From NCBI GenBank assembly GCA_903850545.1, contig CAINLW010000064.1:1-40239 (forward strand): a stretch of DNA of 40,239 nt. Direction: 5' to 3'. This document shows, piece by piece, positions 1 to 6,643 of the stretch (positions are counted from its first letter, which is position 1; each line of letters begins with the position of its first letter). The DNA is from an uncultured bacterium (lineage in GTDB: Bacteria; Patescibacteriota; Minisyncoccia; Phycocordibacterales; GWA1-40-21). The notes under the pieces are model-generated. The model was not told where the DNA came from. It searched no databases and was given only the letters and a program-made list of their open reading frames with translations. The position numbers and the translations under genes were made by a program.

Positions 1-615
1 CCTTATACAACAACTCAACAATATATCACTGGAACAAAATATTACACTAGACTTGTGGTGGAAGCGAATAATGAGGCGAATTTAAAATCAACGGTTGAGG
101 ATGTAAAAATTACTTTAAGAAATTCTCACAATATTACCGATCCGACAAAAGATGATTTTTCCGTTACGACTTCTGCTGATGTTGCGGCAACACTTGGCAC
201 AATCACCAGTGCTTTGACAGCGTTTTTGGCTGCAGTTGCTGCGATTTCGCTTATTGTTGGTGGAATTGGAATTATGAATATAATGCTTGTTTCTGTGACG
301 GAAAGAACTCGCGAAATAGGTTTGAGAAAGGCGATAGGAGCAACCAACAAAGATATTTTGACACAATTTTTACTTGAAGCAGTTATGCTTACTGCGACGG
401 GTGGTCTAATCGGCATTCTTCTTGGCGGATTATTATCATATATTATTTCAATTATTCTGGCGTCAGCTCTAGGTTTGGATTGGCAGTTTGTTTTTCCTTG
501 GAATGCTGCCGTGCTCGGAATAGTAGTTGCAAGCTTAGTTGGTTTAGTTTTTGGAATTTATCCTGCAAATCAAGCTTCTAAAAAAAGCCCGATGGAAGCA
601 CTTAGATATGAGTAG
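1..615 (+). CDS. MacB/FtsX-type ABC transporter permease, C-terminal part (5' end outside window)
   Basis: The frame is open from base 1 and ends with TAG at 613-615, giving the last 204 residues of a larger protein. It starts inside the periplasmic MacB_PCD-like domain and continues into an FtsX permease domain. A first hydrophobic helix is followed by the family hallmark GIMNIMLVSVTERTREIGLR, then KAIGAT, two further membrane helices and a typical C-terminus (YPANQASKKSPMEALRYE). MacB/SalY-family permeases pair with a LolD/MacB-like ATPase and act as mechanotransmission exporters or in lipoprotein or peptide handling; the substrate cannot be read from this fragment. The partner ATPase would be expected upstream, outside the window. 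The family call is firm, the substrate unknown. Confidence 0.93.
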   Translation, partial: PYTTTQQYITGTKYYTRLVVEANNEANLKSTVEDVKITLRNSHNITDPTKDDFSVTTSADVAATLGTITSALTAFLAAVAAISLIVGGIGIMNIMLVSVTERTREIGLRKAIGATNKDILTQFLLEAVMLTATGGLIGILLGGLLSYIISIILASALGLDWQFVFPWNAAVLGIVVASLVGLVFGIYPANQASKKSPMEALRYE

Positions 616-654
616 GAATAGTATAAGTGATAAGTATGAGTATAAAAAAATTGT

Positions 655-768
655 GTCATTCCTGTGAAGACAGGAATCCAGGCCTGCCCCGTCAAATTGG
701 CTTTTTATCCCAACACCCCTTTTTTTTGTTTTAAGAATAGGTGTTGGGATTTATTTGACTGGGGTTTA
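655..768. repeat. Composite dispersed palindromic repeat (intergenic copy 1)
   Basis: The left part (655-682) is a small hairpin unit: ATTCCTG at 658-664 pairs with CAGGAAT at 671-677 and ends in TCCAGG. The right part is a nested inverted repeat: 687-697 pairs with 753-764 (CCCC..GTCAAAT against ATTTGAC.GGGG), and inside it ATCCCAACACC (707-717) pairs with GGTGTTGGGAT (740-750). The same composite architecture recurs at 2282-2368, and the left unit recurs at 5179, 5230 (inverted) and 5451. No transposase is linked, so it looks like a MITE-like or REP-like element. It may also act as a terminator for the permease gene. Confidence 0.8.
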
Positions 769-776
769 TTTGAATT

Positions 777-806
777 TTGATTTTTTGAATATAAATATGT
801 TACAAT
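777..806 (+). promoter_or_regulatory. Predicted sigma70-type promoter for the 76-aa gene
   Basis: TTGATT at 777-782 and TACAAT at 801-806 are separated by 18 bases, and TG sits one base before the -10 box (extended -10). It lies about 36 bases before the ATG at 843. Prediction by eye only. Confidence 0.45.
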
Positions 807-842
807 GGAGACCACTTATTATTAGTTTAATATATAAAACAT

Positions 843-1073
843 ATGGGATTTTTTAAAAATTTTGCAATGAAAATGGCGATGAAATCGCAAATGAAAGGGG
901 TTCCACAAGCTCAACAAGATTTGATATTGGCTGCAATAGAAAAAAATCCAGAATTTTTTGAAAATATTGCAAAGGAAATTGAACAAAAAGTAAAAGAAGG
1001 AAAAAGCAAAACTGCTGCTTCTATGGAGGTTATGAGAAAACATCAGGACGAAATGAGAAAATTGATGATGTAA
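843..1073 (+). CDS. Small Met/Lys-rich helical protein of unknown function
   Basis: 76 residues, predicted soluble and largely helical, very rich in Met, Lys and Glu. The N-terminus (MGFFKNFAMKMAMKSQMKG) is amphipathic and basic; the remainder (NPEFFENIAKEIEQKVKEGK and onward) looks like two helices. There is no signal peptide and no recognisable catalytic motif. It has a plausible promoter upstream and a strong hairpin downstream, so it is probably a single-gene transcript. A long opposite-strand reading frame here is judged a shadow because this strand has the promoter and the protein-like composition. I do not recognise the family. Confidence 0.6.
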   Translation: MGFFKNFAMKMAMKSQMKGVPQAQQDLILAAIEKNPEFFENIAKEIEQKVKEGKSKTAASMEVMRKHQDEMRKLMM

Positions 1074-1116
1074 TAGTAAGTATGTAGTATAAGTATTTAG
1101 TATGAGGCATAAAGCA

Positions 1117-1161
1117 AATACAAAATGCGTGGCGACCTTCGGTCGCCCCGCATTTTGTATT
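1117..1161. terminator. Strong hairpin after the 76-aa gene
   Basis: AATACAAAATGCG (1117-1129) pairs with CGCATTTTGTATT (1149-1161). After one mismatch, GGCGACC (1131-1137) pairs with GGTCGCC (1141-1147) around a TTC loop. There is no long T-tract, so it may be a terminator or another structured repeat. An AGTATAAGTAT-like run precedes it at about 1078-1104; similar runs occur at about 618-642 and 38296-38318. Confidence 0.6.
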
Positions 1162-1207
1162 ATCAAAACTATTTCCAAACCACATTTTATATGATATTAT
1201 CCATTTT

Positions 1208-2137
1208 ATGATATCTGTCGTTGTACCAATACTCAATGAGGAGGGAAGTATAATATCTCTTCATCAGGAAATAGTGAAAGTCATGCAAAAACTTGGCCGA
1301 CAGTTTGAGGTTATTTTTGTTGATGACGGTTCTACTGACAAGACAGCAGAAAAATTAAAAACACTCAAACCCTTAACGGTAATTACATTTAGGAAAAATT
1401 TTGGTCAAACATCAGCACTGGACGCAGGTATTAAAAGATCCAAAGGGACCTATGTGATAACTCTTGATAGTGATGGACAAAACGATCCAGCAGACATCCC
1501 TAAACTTATTGGATATTTAGAAAAAAACAATCTCGATGTGGTGTCTGGATGGCGAAAAAAAAGACTTGATAATTCAAGCAAAAAAGTTTTTTCGAGACTT
1601 GCAGCAATAGTGCGAAGATTCCTAATAAATGATGGCATTCACGATAGTGGTTGCACCCTCAAGGTTTATCGCAGAGAATGTTTTGTTGAAGTTGATCTGT
1701 ATGGTGAAATGCATAGATTCATTCCAGCTATTTTAAGAATTAAAGGATTTAAAATTGGTGAAATTGAGGTCAATCATCGCACACGTATACATGGAAGAAC
1801 CAAATATGATTGGAATCGTGGACTAAAAGGATTTCTCGATATGGTCTCAGTTTGGTTTTGGAAAAAATTTGCAAATAGACCGCTTCACCTATTTGGTGGA
1901 ACAGGTCTTGTGTTAGGTAGTTTTTCACTAGCACTTTTTATGTTTGTTGTTTTTCAAAAAATATTTTATGTAATAGATATGTCAGGAAGCGCCTTTTTTT
2001 CAATTTCTCTTTTTGGTATGGTGATGGGAGTACAATTTGTGGTGTTCGGTCTTCTCGCTGATATTATGTCTAAAAATTATTATGCGTCCCGAAAAGAAAC
2101 AGCCTATGTGATTAAGGAAGTAAAAGAAAATATTTAA
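1208..2137 (+). CDS. GT2 family polyprenyl-phosphate glycosyltransferase (DPM1/GtrB-like)
   Basis: 309 residues. The N-terminal GT-A domain (about 1-215) has the nucleotide-binding VDDGSTD (38-44), NFGQTSALDAG (64-74) and the metal-binding LDSDGQNDP (86-94), the classic signature of dolichol/undecaprenyl-phosphate sugar synthases. Two C-terminal membrane helices follow (about 228-250 and 262-285), as in GtrB/ArnC. By family knowledge it transfers a sugar from a nucleotide donor to a polyprenyl phosphate on the cytoplasmic face. The neighbouring minus-strand GT39-like gene is the type of enzyme that would use such a lipid-linked sugar outside the membrane, so the two may cooperate (inference). 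The start codon has no Shine-Dalgarno motif. The sugar is not predictable. Confidence 0.92.
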   Translation: MISVVVPILNEEGSIISLHQEIVKVMQKLGRQFEVIFVDDGSTDKTAEKLKTLKPLTVITFRKNFGQTSALDAGIKRSKGTYVITLDSDGQNDPADIPKLIGYLEKNNLDVVSGWRKKRLDNSSKKVFSRLAAIVRRFLINDGIHDSGCTLKVYRRECFVEVDLYGEMHRFIPAILRIKGFKIGEIEVNHRTRIHGRTKYDWNRGLKGFLDMVSVWFWKKFANRPLHLFGGTGLVLGSFSLALFMFVVFQKIFYVIDMSGSAFFSISLFGMVMGVQFVVFGLLADIMSKNYYASRKETAYVIKEVKENI

Positions 2138-2219
2138 TCATAGATTTAATTCTACTATTTTTTCAGTTCGATTTTTAATAATCAAAAGCGAAGCACCGAA
2201 AGGTAAATATTATAGTATT

Positions 2220-2253
2220 ATTCCCGCACTCCTATGTATAGGAGTGCGGGAAT
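2220..2253. terminator. 16-bp-arm perfect palindrome between convergent genes
   Basis: ATTCCCGCACTCCTAT (2220-2235) is followed two bases later by its exact reverse complement (2238-2253). It lies between the plus-strand GT2 gene and the convergent minus-strand GT39-like gene, where a bidirectional terminator is expected. T-tracts are short, so a repeat-derived origin is also possible. Confidence 0.6.
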
Positions 2254-2281
2254 TCAATAATTAGACAAAGTTATTTTACCG

Positions 2282-2368
2282 CGTCTTTGCGAATTGTAAT
2301 CCAAGCTTGACCCGTCAAATAGGTTTTTGCCTGTCCGACAACACGGTGGATTTGACCTGGGTTTGACT
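2282..2368. repeat. Composite dispersed palindromic repeat (intergenic copy 2)
   Basis: Begins with GCGTCTTTGCG at about 2281 and runs to TAATCCAAG, a diverged version of the unit seen at 5486. ACCCGTCAAAT (2310-2320) then pairs with ATTTGACCTGGGT (2350-2362). The right part matches the 687-764 inverted repeat in layout and sequence (CCGTCAAAT ... ATTTGAC.TGGG), so 655-768 and 2282-2368 are two copies of one composite element flanking the GT2 gene. Confidence 0.75.
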
Positions 2369-2387
2369 GAGACACAACTTTATTAAA

Positions 2388-3881
2388 TTATATTCCAAAC
2401 GAATAGACTGCCACAACATCATTTGTGGCGCTTTTATTATCATACAGTAGTGTGACTCGCGGATGGTTAATTATTGCCGTAAGAAGTCCTTTAAGGCGCA
2501 CTTTTGCCATAGAATCGATGACAATATAGCCATGCATCGTATTCAAAATATTTTCTAACGCAGTTTGATCAGGAATGATTGGTGCTCCAGTATAATAATC
2601 ACCACCATTTATAGTATTTGCTGTAATTTCACTAGTGCGTCCAGTGAGACTGATCGGAAGCCACAAACCTTTGTCATCCAAATAAATTTTTGATAAATGC
2701 GTATATGGCGATATGATGACATCGCCATTTTTTTTGAGATTATTAATTATAGTGTAAGCTTTTTTGAAATTTGGTTGTGGTGAACCAGACTCAAGATTGT
2801 ATATACTTTGTGGAATGAAAGTTGATGTTGTAAAAGCGACAGCTCCGATTATTATAAAATATAAGATCATTTTATATTCCGGCTTTATATATTCCTTTTT
2901 ATAAACAATCAGATAGAGTCCATATGCTCCAGTTATTAGTAAGAAAGGAAAAATCGCAAGAAGATATCTCGTTTGAATCACTTGGCTGTAAAATATAACA
3001 ATAATTATTGTTGGTAAAATAATTCCTATCAAATATACAGATTTCCAAAATATCTTTTTTCCAAAAAATAAACCAAATAAAACAAAAATTACAGCTAATG
3101 AAATATATTTCAAATCGCCAGAAAGAAATGAAACATAATTATCAACATAAGAATAAGTAACTATTGATGGAAGAATTCTATATAGAATCCAAGTTCCAAA
3201 CACTCCTAGTATCACGAGGAACCCAATCGTGGAAAAAGAGAGCCATTCCTTTATTTTTCCAGATGAAATGCCATGAATTATGAAAATCACAAAATATGCA
3301 GGTATGAATATAAGTGCGACTCCATGGGAAAAATATGACAGTACCAGGAACAATATTGCAAGTAATCCATTAATGATTTTTTTGTTTTCAAGCCAACTAT
3401 AAAAGAAAGCAAAAGATAAAAGTATAAAAAATTGCATGTCTGCATATCCGCGAGCCTGGCGTGACCACGCAATTTCCCAATAAGAAAATGTCATTAGAAA
3501 TGATGCTGAAAGAGAAGTAAAAAGACTACTCGTTACACGTTTTGTAAAAAAGAATACTGCAAGGATAGATAAAATTCCAAAAAGAGCTGCAGGTAAACGT
3601 GCGGACCATGGATTTTGTGCATCAAACCCAAATAGCTTCATTGAACCAGCAGTAATATAATTATGTAGCTTATGTGCGTCGTATGTTTTGCCAGAATCTA
3701 GAAGGGGATAACCATATTCAACAATGCCCTGTGACGCATTTATCGTGTATCCTTCATCAATCCAGAGTGATTGTTCGCCTAGGTTGTATAATCGTAAAAA
3801 TCCTCCGCAAAAAACAAATATTCCAAGTATAATTATCGTTCCACGATTATTTTGAAAAAAAGTTTTGATACTTTCAAACAT
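2388..3881 (-). CDS. GT39/ArnT-like (PMT_2 family) integral membrane glycosyltransferase
   Basis: 497 residues with about eleven predicted membrane helices. After the first helix comes SLWIDEGYT with the acidic pair D42-E43, the conserved first-loop motif of GT-C enzymes that use polyprenyl-phosphate sugars. A second motif around 136-145 (AWSRQARGYA) matches the conserved Arg-containing loop of PMT_2 proteins. The C-terminal ~130 residues form a soluble extracytoplasmic domain. Family members (ArnT, PMT, AglS-like) transfer a lipid-linked sugar to lipid, protein or glycan outside the cell membrane. It is convergent with the GT2 polyprenyl-phosphate transferase at 1208, a plausible supplier of its donor. 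The acceptor is unknown. Confidence 0.88.
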   Translation of the reverse strand: MFESIKTFFQNNRGTIIILGIFVFCGGFLRLYNLGEQSLWIDEGYTINASQGIVEYGYPLLDSGKTYDAHKLHNYITAGSMKLFGFDAQNPWSARLPAALFGILSILAVFFFTKRVTSSLFTSLSASFLMTFSYWEIAWSRQARGYADMQFFILLSFAFFYSWLENKKIINGLLAILFLVLSYFSHGVALIFIPAYFVIFIIHGISSGKIKEWLSFSTIGFLVILGVFGTWILYRILPSIVTYSYVDNYVSFLSGDLKYISLAVIFVLFGLFFGKKIFWKSVYLIGIILPTIIIVIFYSQVIQTRYLLAIFPFLLITGAYGLYLIVYKKEYIKPEYKMILYFIIIGAVAFTTSTFIPQSIYNLESGSPQPNFKKAYTIINNLKKNGDVIISPYTHLSKIYLDDKGLWLPISLTGRTSEITANTINGGDYYTGAPIIPDQTALENILNTMHGYIVIDSMAKVRLKGLLTAIINHPRVTLLYDNKSATNDVVAVYSFGI

Positions 3882-3990
3882 ATATATAGTATAGCAATTT
3901 TTTTAAAAAAACATAACATACATATTTTTTATAATATCGATGTATTTGAGAAAAGTATTATTTATATAAAATTATGGTAAGATATATAAA

Positions 3991-4491
3991 ATGAATGAGA
4001 AAAACAATCTTGCGTTTATAGATGGACAAAATTTATATCTCGGAACAAAACAAGATAAATGGAACGTTGATTTATTCAAATTCAGGACATATTTAAAAGA
4101 CAAATATGAAATATCAGAAGCCTATTATTTTCTTGGATATCTCCAGGAAGAAAACGATGATTTGTATAAAGAAATACAAAAAGCTGGATTCATCGTTGTA
4201 TTCAAAGAGCACAGTCAATATGCCGAAACTAAAAAGAAAGGTAATGTAGATACCGATATTGTTTTTGAGATAATGAAAAATCTTTTAGAAAACAAAATCT
4301 TTAATAAAGTCGTTTTGGTTTCCGGTGACGGTGATTATAAAAAGTTGGTAGACTATTTAATTATAAAAGATAAATTTAGTAAAATATTATTTCCTAATGT
4401 GAGATATGCCTCTTCTTTGTATAAAAAACTAGGTAATAAGTTTTTCACGCATCTTGGAAGAGAAGATGTTAAATATAAAATCAAAAAATAA
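3991..4491 (+). CDS. NYN-domain (LabA/DUF88-like) putative ribonuclease
   Basis: 166 residues covering essentially one NYN/PIN-fold domain. The conserved acidic residues expected at the metal site are visible: FIDGQNL (D11), KGNVDTDIVFE (D87, D89) and VSGDGDYKKLV (D113, D115). NYN proteins are predicted metal-dependent RNases; LabA-like members also occur as regulators. No partner domain is present. A TGG-TAAGAT extended -10-like box ends only 7 bases before the ATG, suggesting a leaderless message. It stands alone between GT genes, so its job is not given by context. Confidence 0.85.
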   Translation: MNEKNNLAFIDGQNLYLGTKQDKWNVDLFKFRTYLKDKYEISEAYYFLGYLQEENDDLYKEIQKAGFIVVFKEHSQYAETKKKGNVDTDIVFEIMKNLLENKIFNKVVLVSGDGDYKKLVDYLIIKDKFSKILFPNVRYASSLYKKLGNKFFTHLGREDVKYKIKK

Positions 4492-4497
4492 GCAAAA

Positions 4498-4540
4498 GAA
4501 AAGGGTGCCTAAAGCACCCACACTTTTCGGACCCCTTTTC
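4498..4540. terminator. Nested hairpin terminator after the NYN gene
   Basis: GGGTGC (4503-4508) pairs with GCACCC (4514-4519). A larger alternative stem pairs GAAAAGGG (4498-4505) with CCCTTTTC (4533-4540). The two stems share bases and are mutually exclusive in part. Position just after the stop codon supports a terminator role. Confidence 0.6.
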
Positions 4541-4597
4541 GTATTGATTTAATCATTATACACTTCTAATTAATAGTATGCAAGTCAATTTTTGTGC

Positions 4598-4603
4598 TAG
4601 AAT
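4598..4603 (+). promoter_or_regulatory. Extended -10 box immediately upstream of the GT4 gene
   Basis: TGC-TAGAAT, with the hexamer at 4598-4603, ends 9 bases before the ATG at 4613. A start of transcription about 7 bases downstream would leave almost no 5' leader. No good -35 box was found. Confidence 0.4.
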
Positions 4604-4612
4604 ACTAATCTT

Positions 4613-5971
4613 ATGAAAATTATTATTGTTGCAACCACACCCTTTTTTACAGAAAGAGGAACTCATATCAGGATACTCAATGAAGCGATTTCTGTTGCAA
4701 AAGCTGGACATTTTGTTGAAATTATTACTTATCCAATCGGTAAAAATCCAAAAGAATGTGTAGAGAATAATATAAAAATCACGAGAATCTCTAACGTTTT
4801 TCCATGGTATACAAAAACTTCAGCGGGTCCATCGTTTGCAAAAGTTTTTTTTGATATTGTTTTATCTTTCAAATTATTCTTTCGTGTTTTGAGTGAAAAA
4901 CCAGATATTCTTTATGCACACAATCATGAAGCAGTAATCGCATCCTTTTTAGTTCAGAAGATTCTTTTTTGGAGAAGAATTAGAACAGTTGGCGATTTTC
5001 ATGGGGGTCTCGTTTCTGAAATGATTATATATAAAGGAATAAAATACTCGGTAGTGAAGAAATTTTTTAGTTTGATTGAAGATGCTATTTATAAAATGCC
5101 AGATCAGTCGATTGCAAGTTCACGTCCACTAACTGAATATATATCAAAAGATATTTTGAATTACGAAACTCCCGAATTGTCATCCTCGCGAATGCGGGGA
5201 TCCAAGTTAATTAAGTTAATGCAACACAACCTGGATTCCCGCCGAAGCGAGAATGACATAAAAAATAGAAAAAAAGCATGCAGTGTATTTTATGATGCGC
5301 CGTCTATCCCATTTGTTTTTCATGATAAGAAAAAGATGCGAGAAAAGTATGCTGTTTCTCAGGAAGCTTTTGTTATTCTTTATACTGGAGGTTTTACAAA
5401 AGATAAAGGTATAGATGTCCTTTTGTCTCTTATTCGTGAATGTGTATTTTGTCATTCCTGCGTAGGCAGGAATCCAGGCTCTAATGCGTCTTTGCGCCGT
5501 GTCCGCCATAGCTTTAGCGAAGGTGGAAGTACGGAGCGACGTGGCAATCCAGGTTCAACAAATATATTTTGGATTATTGCCGGAGATCCGCTTGAAGCAT
5601 TACAAATTCCAGCCGATATCTCTTCTCATATTAAAATTGTAAGTCCTCTCGATCCAACAACTCTTGGTGAATTACTTTCTCTTGCTGACAGTGCTATTGA
5701 TCCGAAAGAACAAAACTCACTTCAGGCAAGCGGAAAAATAATTAATTATATGCAGTATGGGCTTCCAGTATTTTGTTTCGATAATGCAATTTCTCGTGAT
5801 TATTTTGGAGATGAATTAGCGGATAAATTAACAGGAAAAAATCTGGATTTACTACAAAAGAAAATATTGTATTTTTTAAAACATAAGGATGAATGTGTTA
5901 TTATGAAAGACACTATGCAAAACCGCGTGAAATTATTTTCATGGAATAATATTGTTGATATTCTAAAATAA
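4613..5971 (+). CDS. GT4-like glycosyltransferase carrying two in-frame repeat insertions
   Basis: 452 residues, GT-B fold. The N-terminal acceptor domain starts MKIIIVATTPFFTERGTHIR and includes an ILNEAISVAKAGH helix and a YAHNHEAVIA segment (101-110). The C-terminal donor domain begins near VILYTGGFTKDKGIDVLLSL (254-273) and has the E-x7-type region KEQNSLQASGKIINYMQYGLP (365-385). Residues about 189-215 are encoded by an inverted pair of repeat units (5179-5257), and residues about 280-314 by a second composite repeat (5451-5553). Both are rich in Arg, Ser and Gly, unlike the Lys/Ile-rich rest, and the second splits the donor domain between the first strand-helix unit and IFWIIAGDP. The frame stays open through both, so the enzyme may still be active. 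Shorter spacing between these motifs is usual in the family. Confidence 0.85.
   Translation: MKIIIVATTPFFTERGTHIRILNEAISVAKAGHFVEIITYPIGKNPKECVENNIKITRISNVFPWYTKTSAGPSFAKVFFDIVLSFKLFFRVLSEKPDILYAHNHEAVIASFLVQKILFWRRIRTVGDFHGGLVSEMIIYKGIKYSVVKKFFSLIEDAIYKMPDQSIASSRPLTEYISKDILNYETPELSSSRMRGSKLIKLMQHNLDSRRSENDIKNRKKACSVFYDAPSIPFVFHDKKKMREKYAVSQEAFVILYTGGFTKDKGIDVLLSLIRECVFCHSCVGRNPGSNASLRRVRHSFSEGGSTERRGNPGSTNIFWIIAGDPLEALQIPADISSHIKIVSPLDPTTLGELLSLADSAIDPKEQNSLQASGKIINYMQYGLPVFCFDNAISRDYFGDELADKLTGKNLDLLQKKILYFLKHKDECVIMKDTMQNRVKLFSWNNIVDILK
5179..5257. repeat. Inverted pair of palindromic repeat units inside a coding gene
   Basis: The left unit (5179-5206) starts GTCATCCTCGCGAATGCGGG and ends ATCCAAG; the right unit (5230-5257) is an inverted copy whose complement starts GTCATTCTCGCTTCGGCGGG and ends ATCCAGG. 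The pair forms one large hairpin with a spacer of about 23 bases. It is in frame within the GT4 gene and contributes peptide SSSRMRGSKLIKLMQHNLD and flanks. Base composition is more G+C-rich than the gene around it. Related units are at 655, 5451, 8532. Confidence 0.85.
5451..5553. repeat. Composite palindromic repeat inside a coding gene
   Basis: The first unit, 5451-5478, starts GTCATTCCTGCGTAGGCAGG. The second unit, 5486-5553, starts GCGTCTTTGCGCC, holds TCCGCCATAGCTTTAGCGAA with GGTGGA completing a hairpin, and ends GCAATCCAGG. The second unit is nearly identical to 6984-7047 in the next glycosyltransferase. It is translated here as CHSCVGRNPG and then SLRRVRHSFSEGGSTERR. Confidence 0.88.
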
Positions 5972-6011
5972 AAGATATTATTGTGGAAGTATGTTAAAAT
6001 TTATGTAGAGT

Positions 6012-6473
6012 ATGGAACAAAATAAACTAAAAGAAGTAATAGAAAAAGCAAAAATGATATATCCTCTACAAGGACAAATAAGATGTCCTTATTTTCATGA
6101 TGATGTCGTTTTAACTTCAGATGGTTTTAATCATTTACAGTTTAAAGGTAATAGAATGCCAAGAAACACCGATGAACAGATATTGAAGTTAACTTTATTA
6201 CCAAAAGCATTAGATATAATTAAACATACTGGTACACTTCAGGAATATAGAAAAGGAATTGAAAAAATCGGTAATAAAGGTGTTGATGGTTTTTATAGAA
6301 CAAAGAATGTTGAGTACTGGGGATTTCATGCAATTGTCGGGAAGGATTATTTGAGAAAAATAGTTGTTATTTTAAAAAGAGTGGGGGATGGAAAAATTGT
6401 TTTTTGGAGTGTAATGCCACATAGAAAGTTCAATAATCAAAGACTTTATGAAAATGGAATTGAAGATTTTTAG
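6012..6473 (+). CDS. Hypothetical 153-aa protein, possibly RelE/barnase-like nuclease fold
   Basis: Soluble, basic, no signal peptide. I do not recognise the family with certainty. The order of elements (a helical N-terminus, a strand with HLQFKG at about 37-42 followed by Arg, a LPKALDIIKHTGTLQEYRKG helix, then YWGFHAIVG, YLRKIVVILKRVGDGKIVFW and a final SVMPHRKF) resembles the compact beta-sheet nucleases grouped as PBECR (phage-associated barnase/EndoU/colicin E5-D/RelE-like), but the match is by eye only. It is monocistronic with TGT-TAAAAT at 5992-6000 about 11 bases before the ATG. No antitoxin-like partner is adjacent. An alternative is an uncharacterised nucleic-acid-binding protein. 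Confidence 0.55.
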   Translation: MEQNKLKEVIEKAKMIYPLQGQIRCPYFHDDVVLTSDGFNHLQFKGNRMPRNTDEQILKLTLLPKALDIIKHTGTLQEYRKGIEKIGNKGVDGFYRTKNVEYWGFHAIVGKDYLRKIVVILKRVGDGKIVFWSVMPHRKFNNQRLYENGIEDF

Positions 6474-6509
6474 AAACAAAAAAACCCTCATTAAGAGAGT
6501 TATTTTGTT

Positions 6510-6567
6510 ATGCCTGCCTTCAGCTTAGGTAATCCTTAGCCGAAAAGGAGCTTGCGCTCACAGGCAT
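6510..6567. repeat. Branched stem-loop repeat downstream of the 153-aa gene
   Basis: ATGCCTG (6510-6516) pairs with CAGGCAT (6561-6567). Inside are a near-palindrome GCTTAGG-TAAT-CCTTAGC and GAGC-TTGC-GCTC. The whole would fold into a cloverleaf-like shape, but there is no tRNA sequence signature. It probably is another structured intergenic repeat or the terminator of the upstream gene. Confidence 0.5.
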
Positions 6568-6643
6568 ACTCATATTATATACTAATAATATTTATGAAGC
6601 AAGTGGAAAAATTTTGAAATAGATAGTAATTTAATTAACGAGA

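Noticed and set aside
655-768. Insertion sequence or transposon remnant
   Set aside because: Only palindromic repeats are seen; there is no transposase fragment or clear target duplication.
822-1178. 118-aa minus-strand frame opposite the 76-aa gene
   Set aside because: Phe/His-rich composition typical of antisense shadows, and it runs through the hairpin at 1117-1161.
5216-5509. 97-aa minus-strand reading frame across the repeats in the GT4 gene
   Set aside because: It is open mainly because the palindromic repeats read through in both directions; its product (WIPAYAGMT and similar) is the typical translation of such repeats, not a gene.
4613-5971. The GT4 gene as a pseudogene broken by repeats
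   Set aside because: The frame is intact through both insertions and the flanking motifs are conserved, so an intact gene with insertions fits better.
6510-6567. Cloverleaf-like stem-loops as a tRNA gene
   Set aside because: No acceptor stem of 7 bp closing a ~73-base unit, and no D-loop or T-loop consensus.
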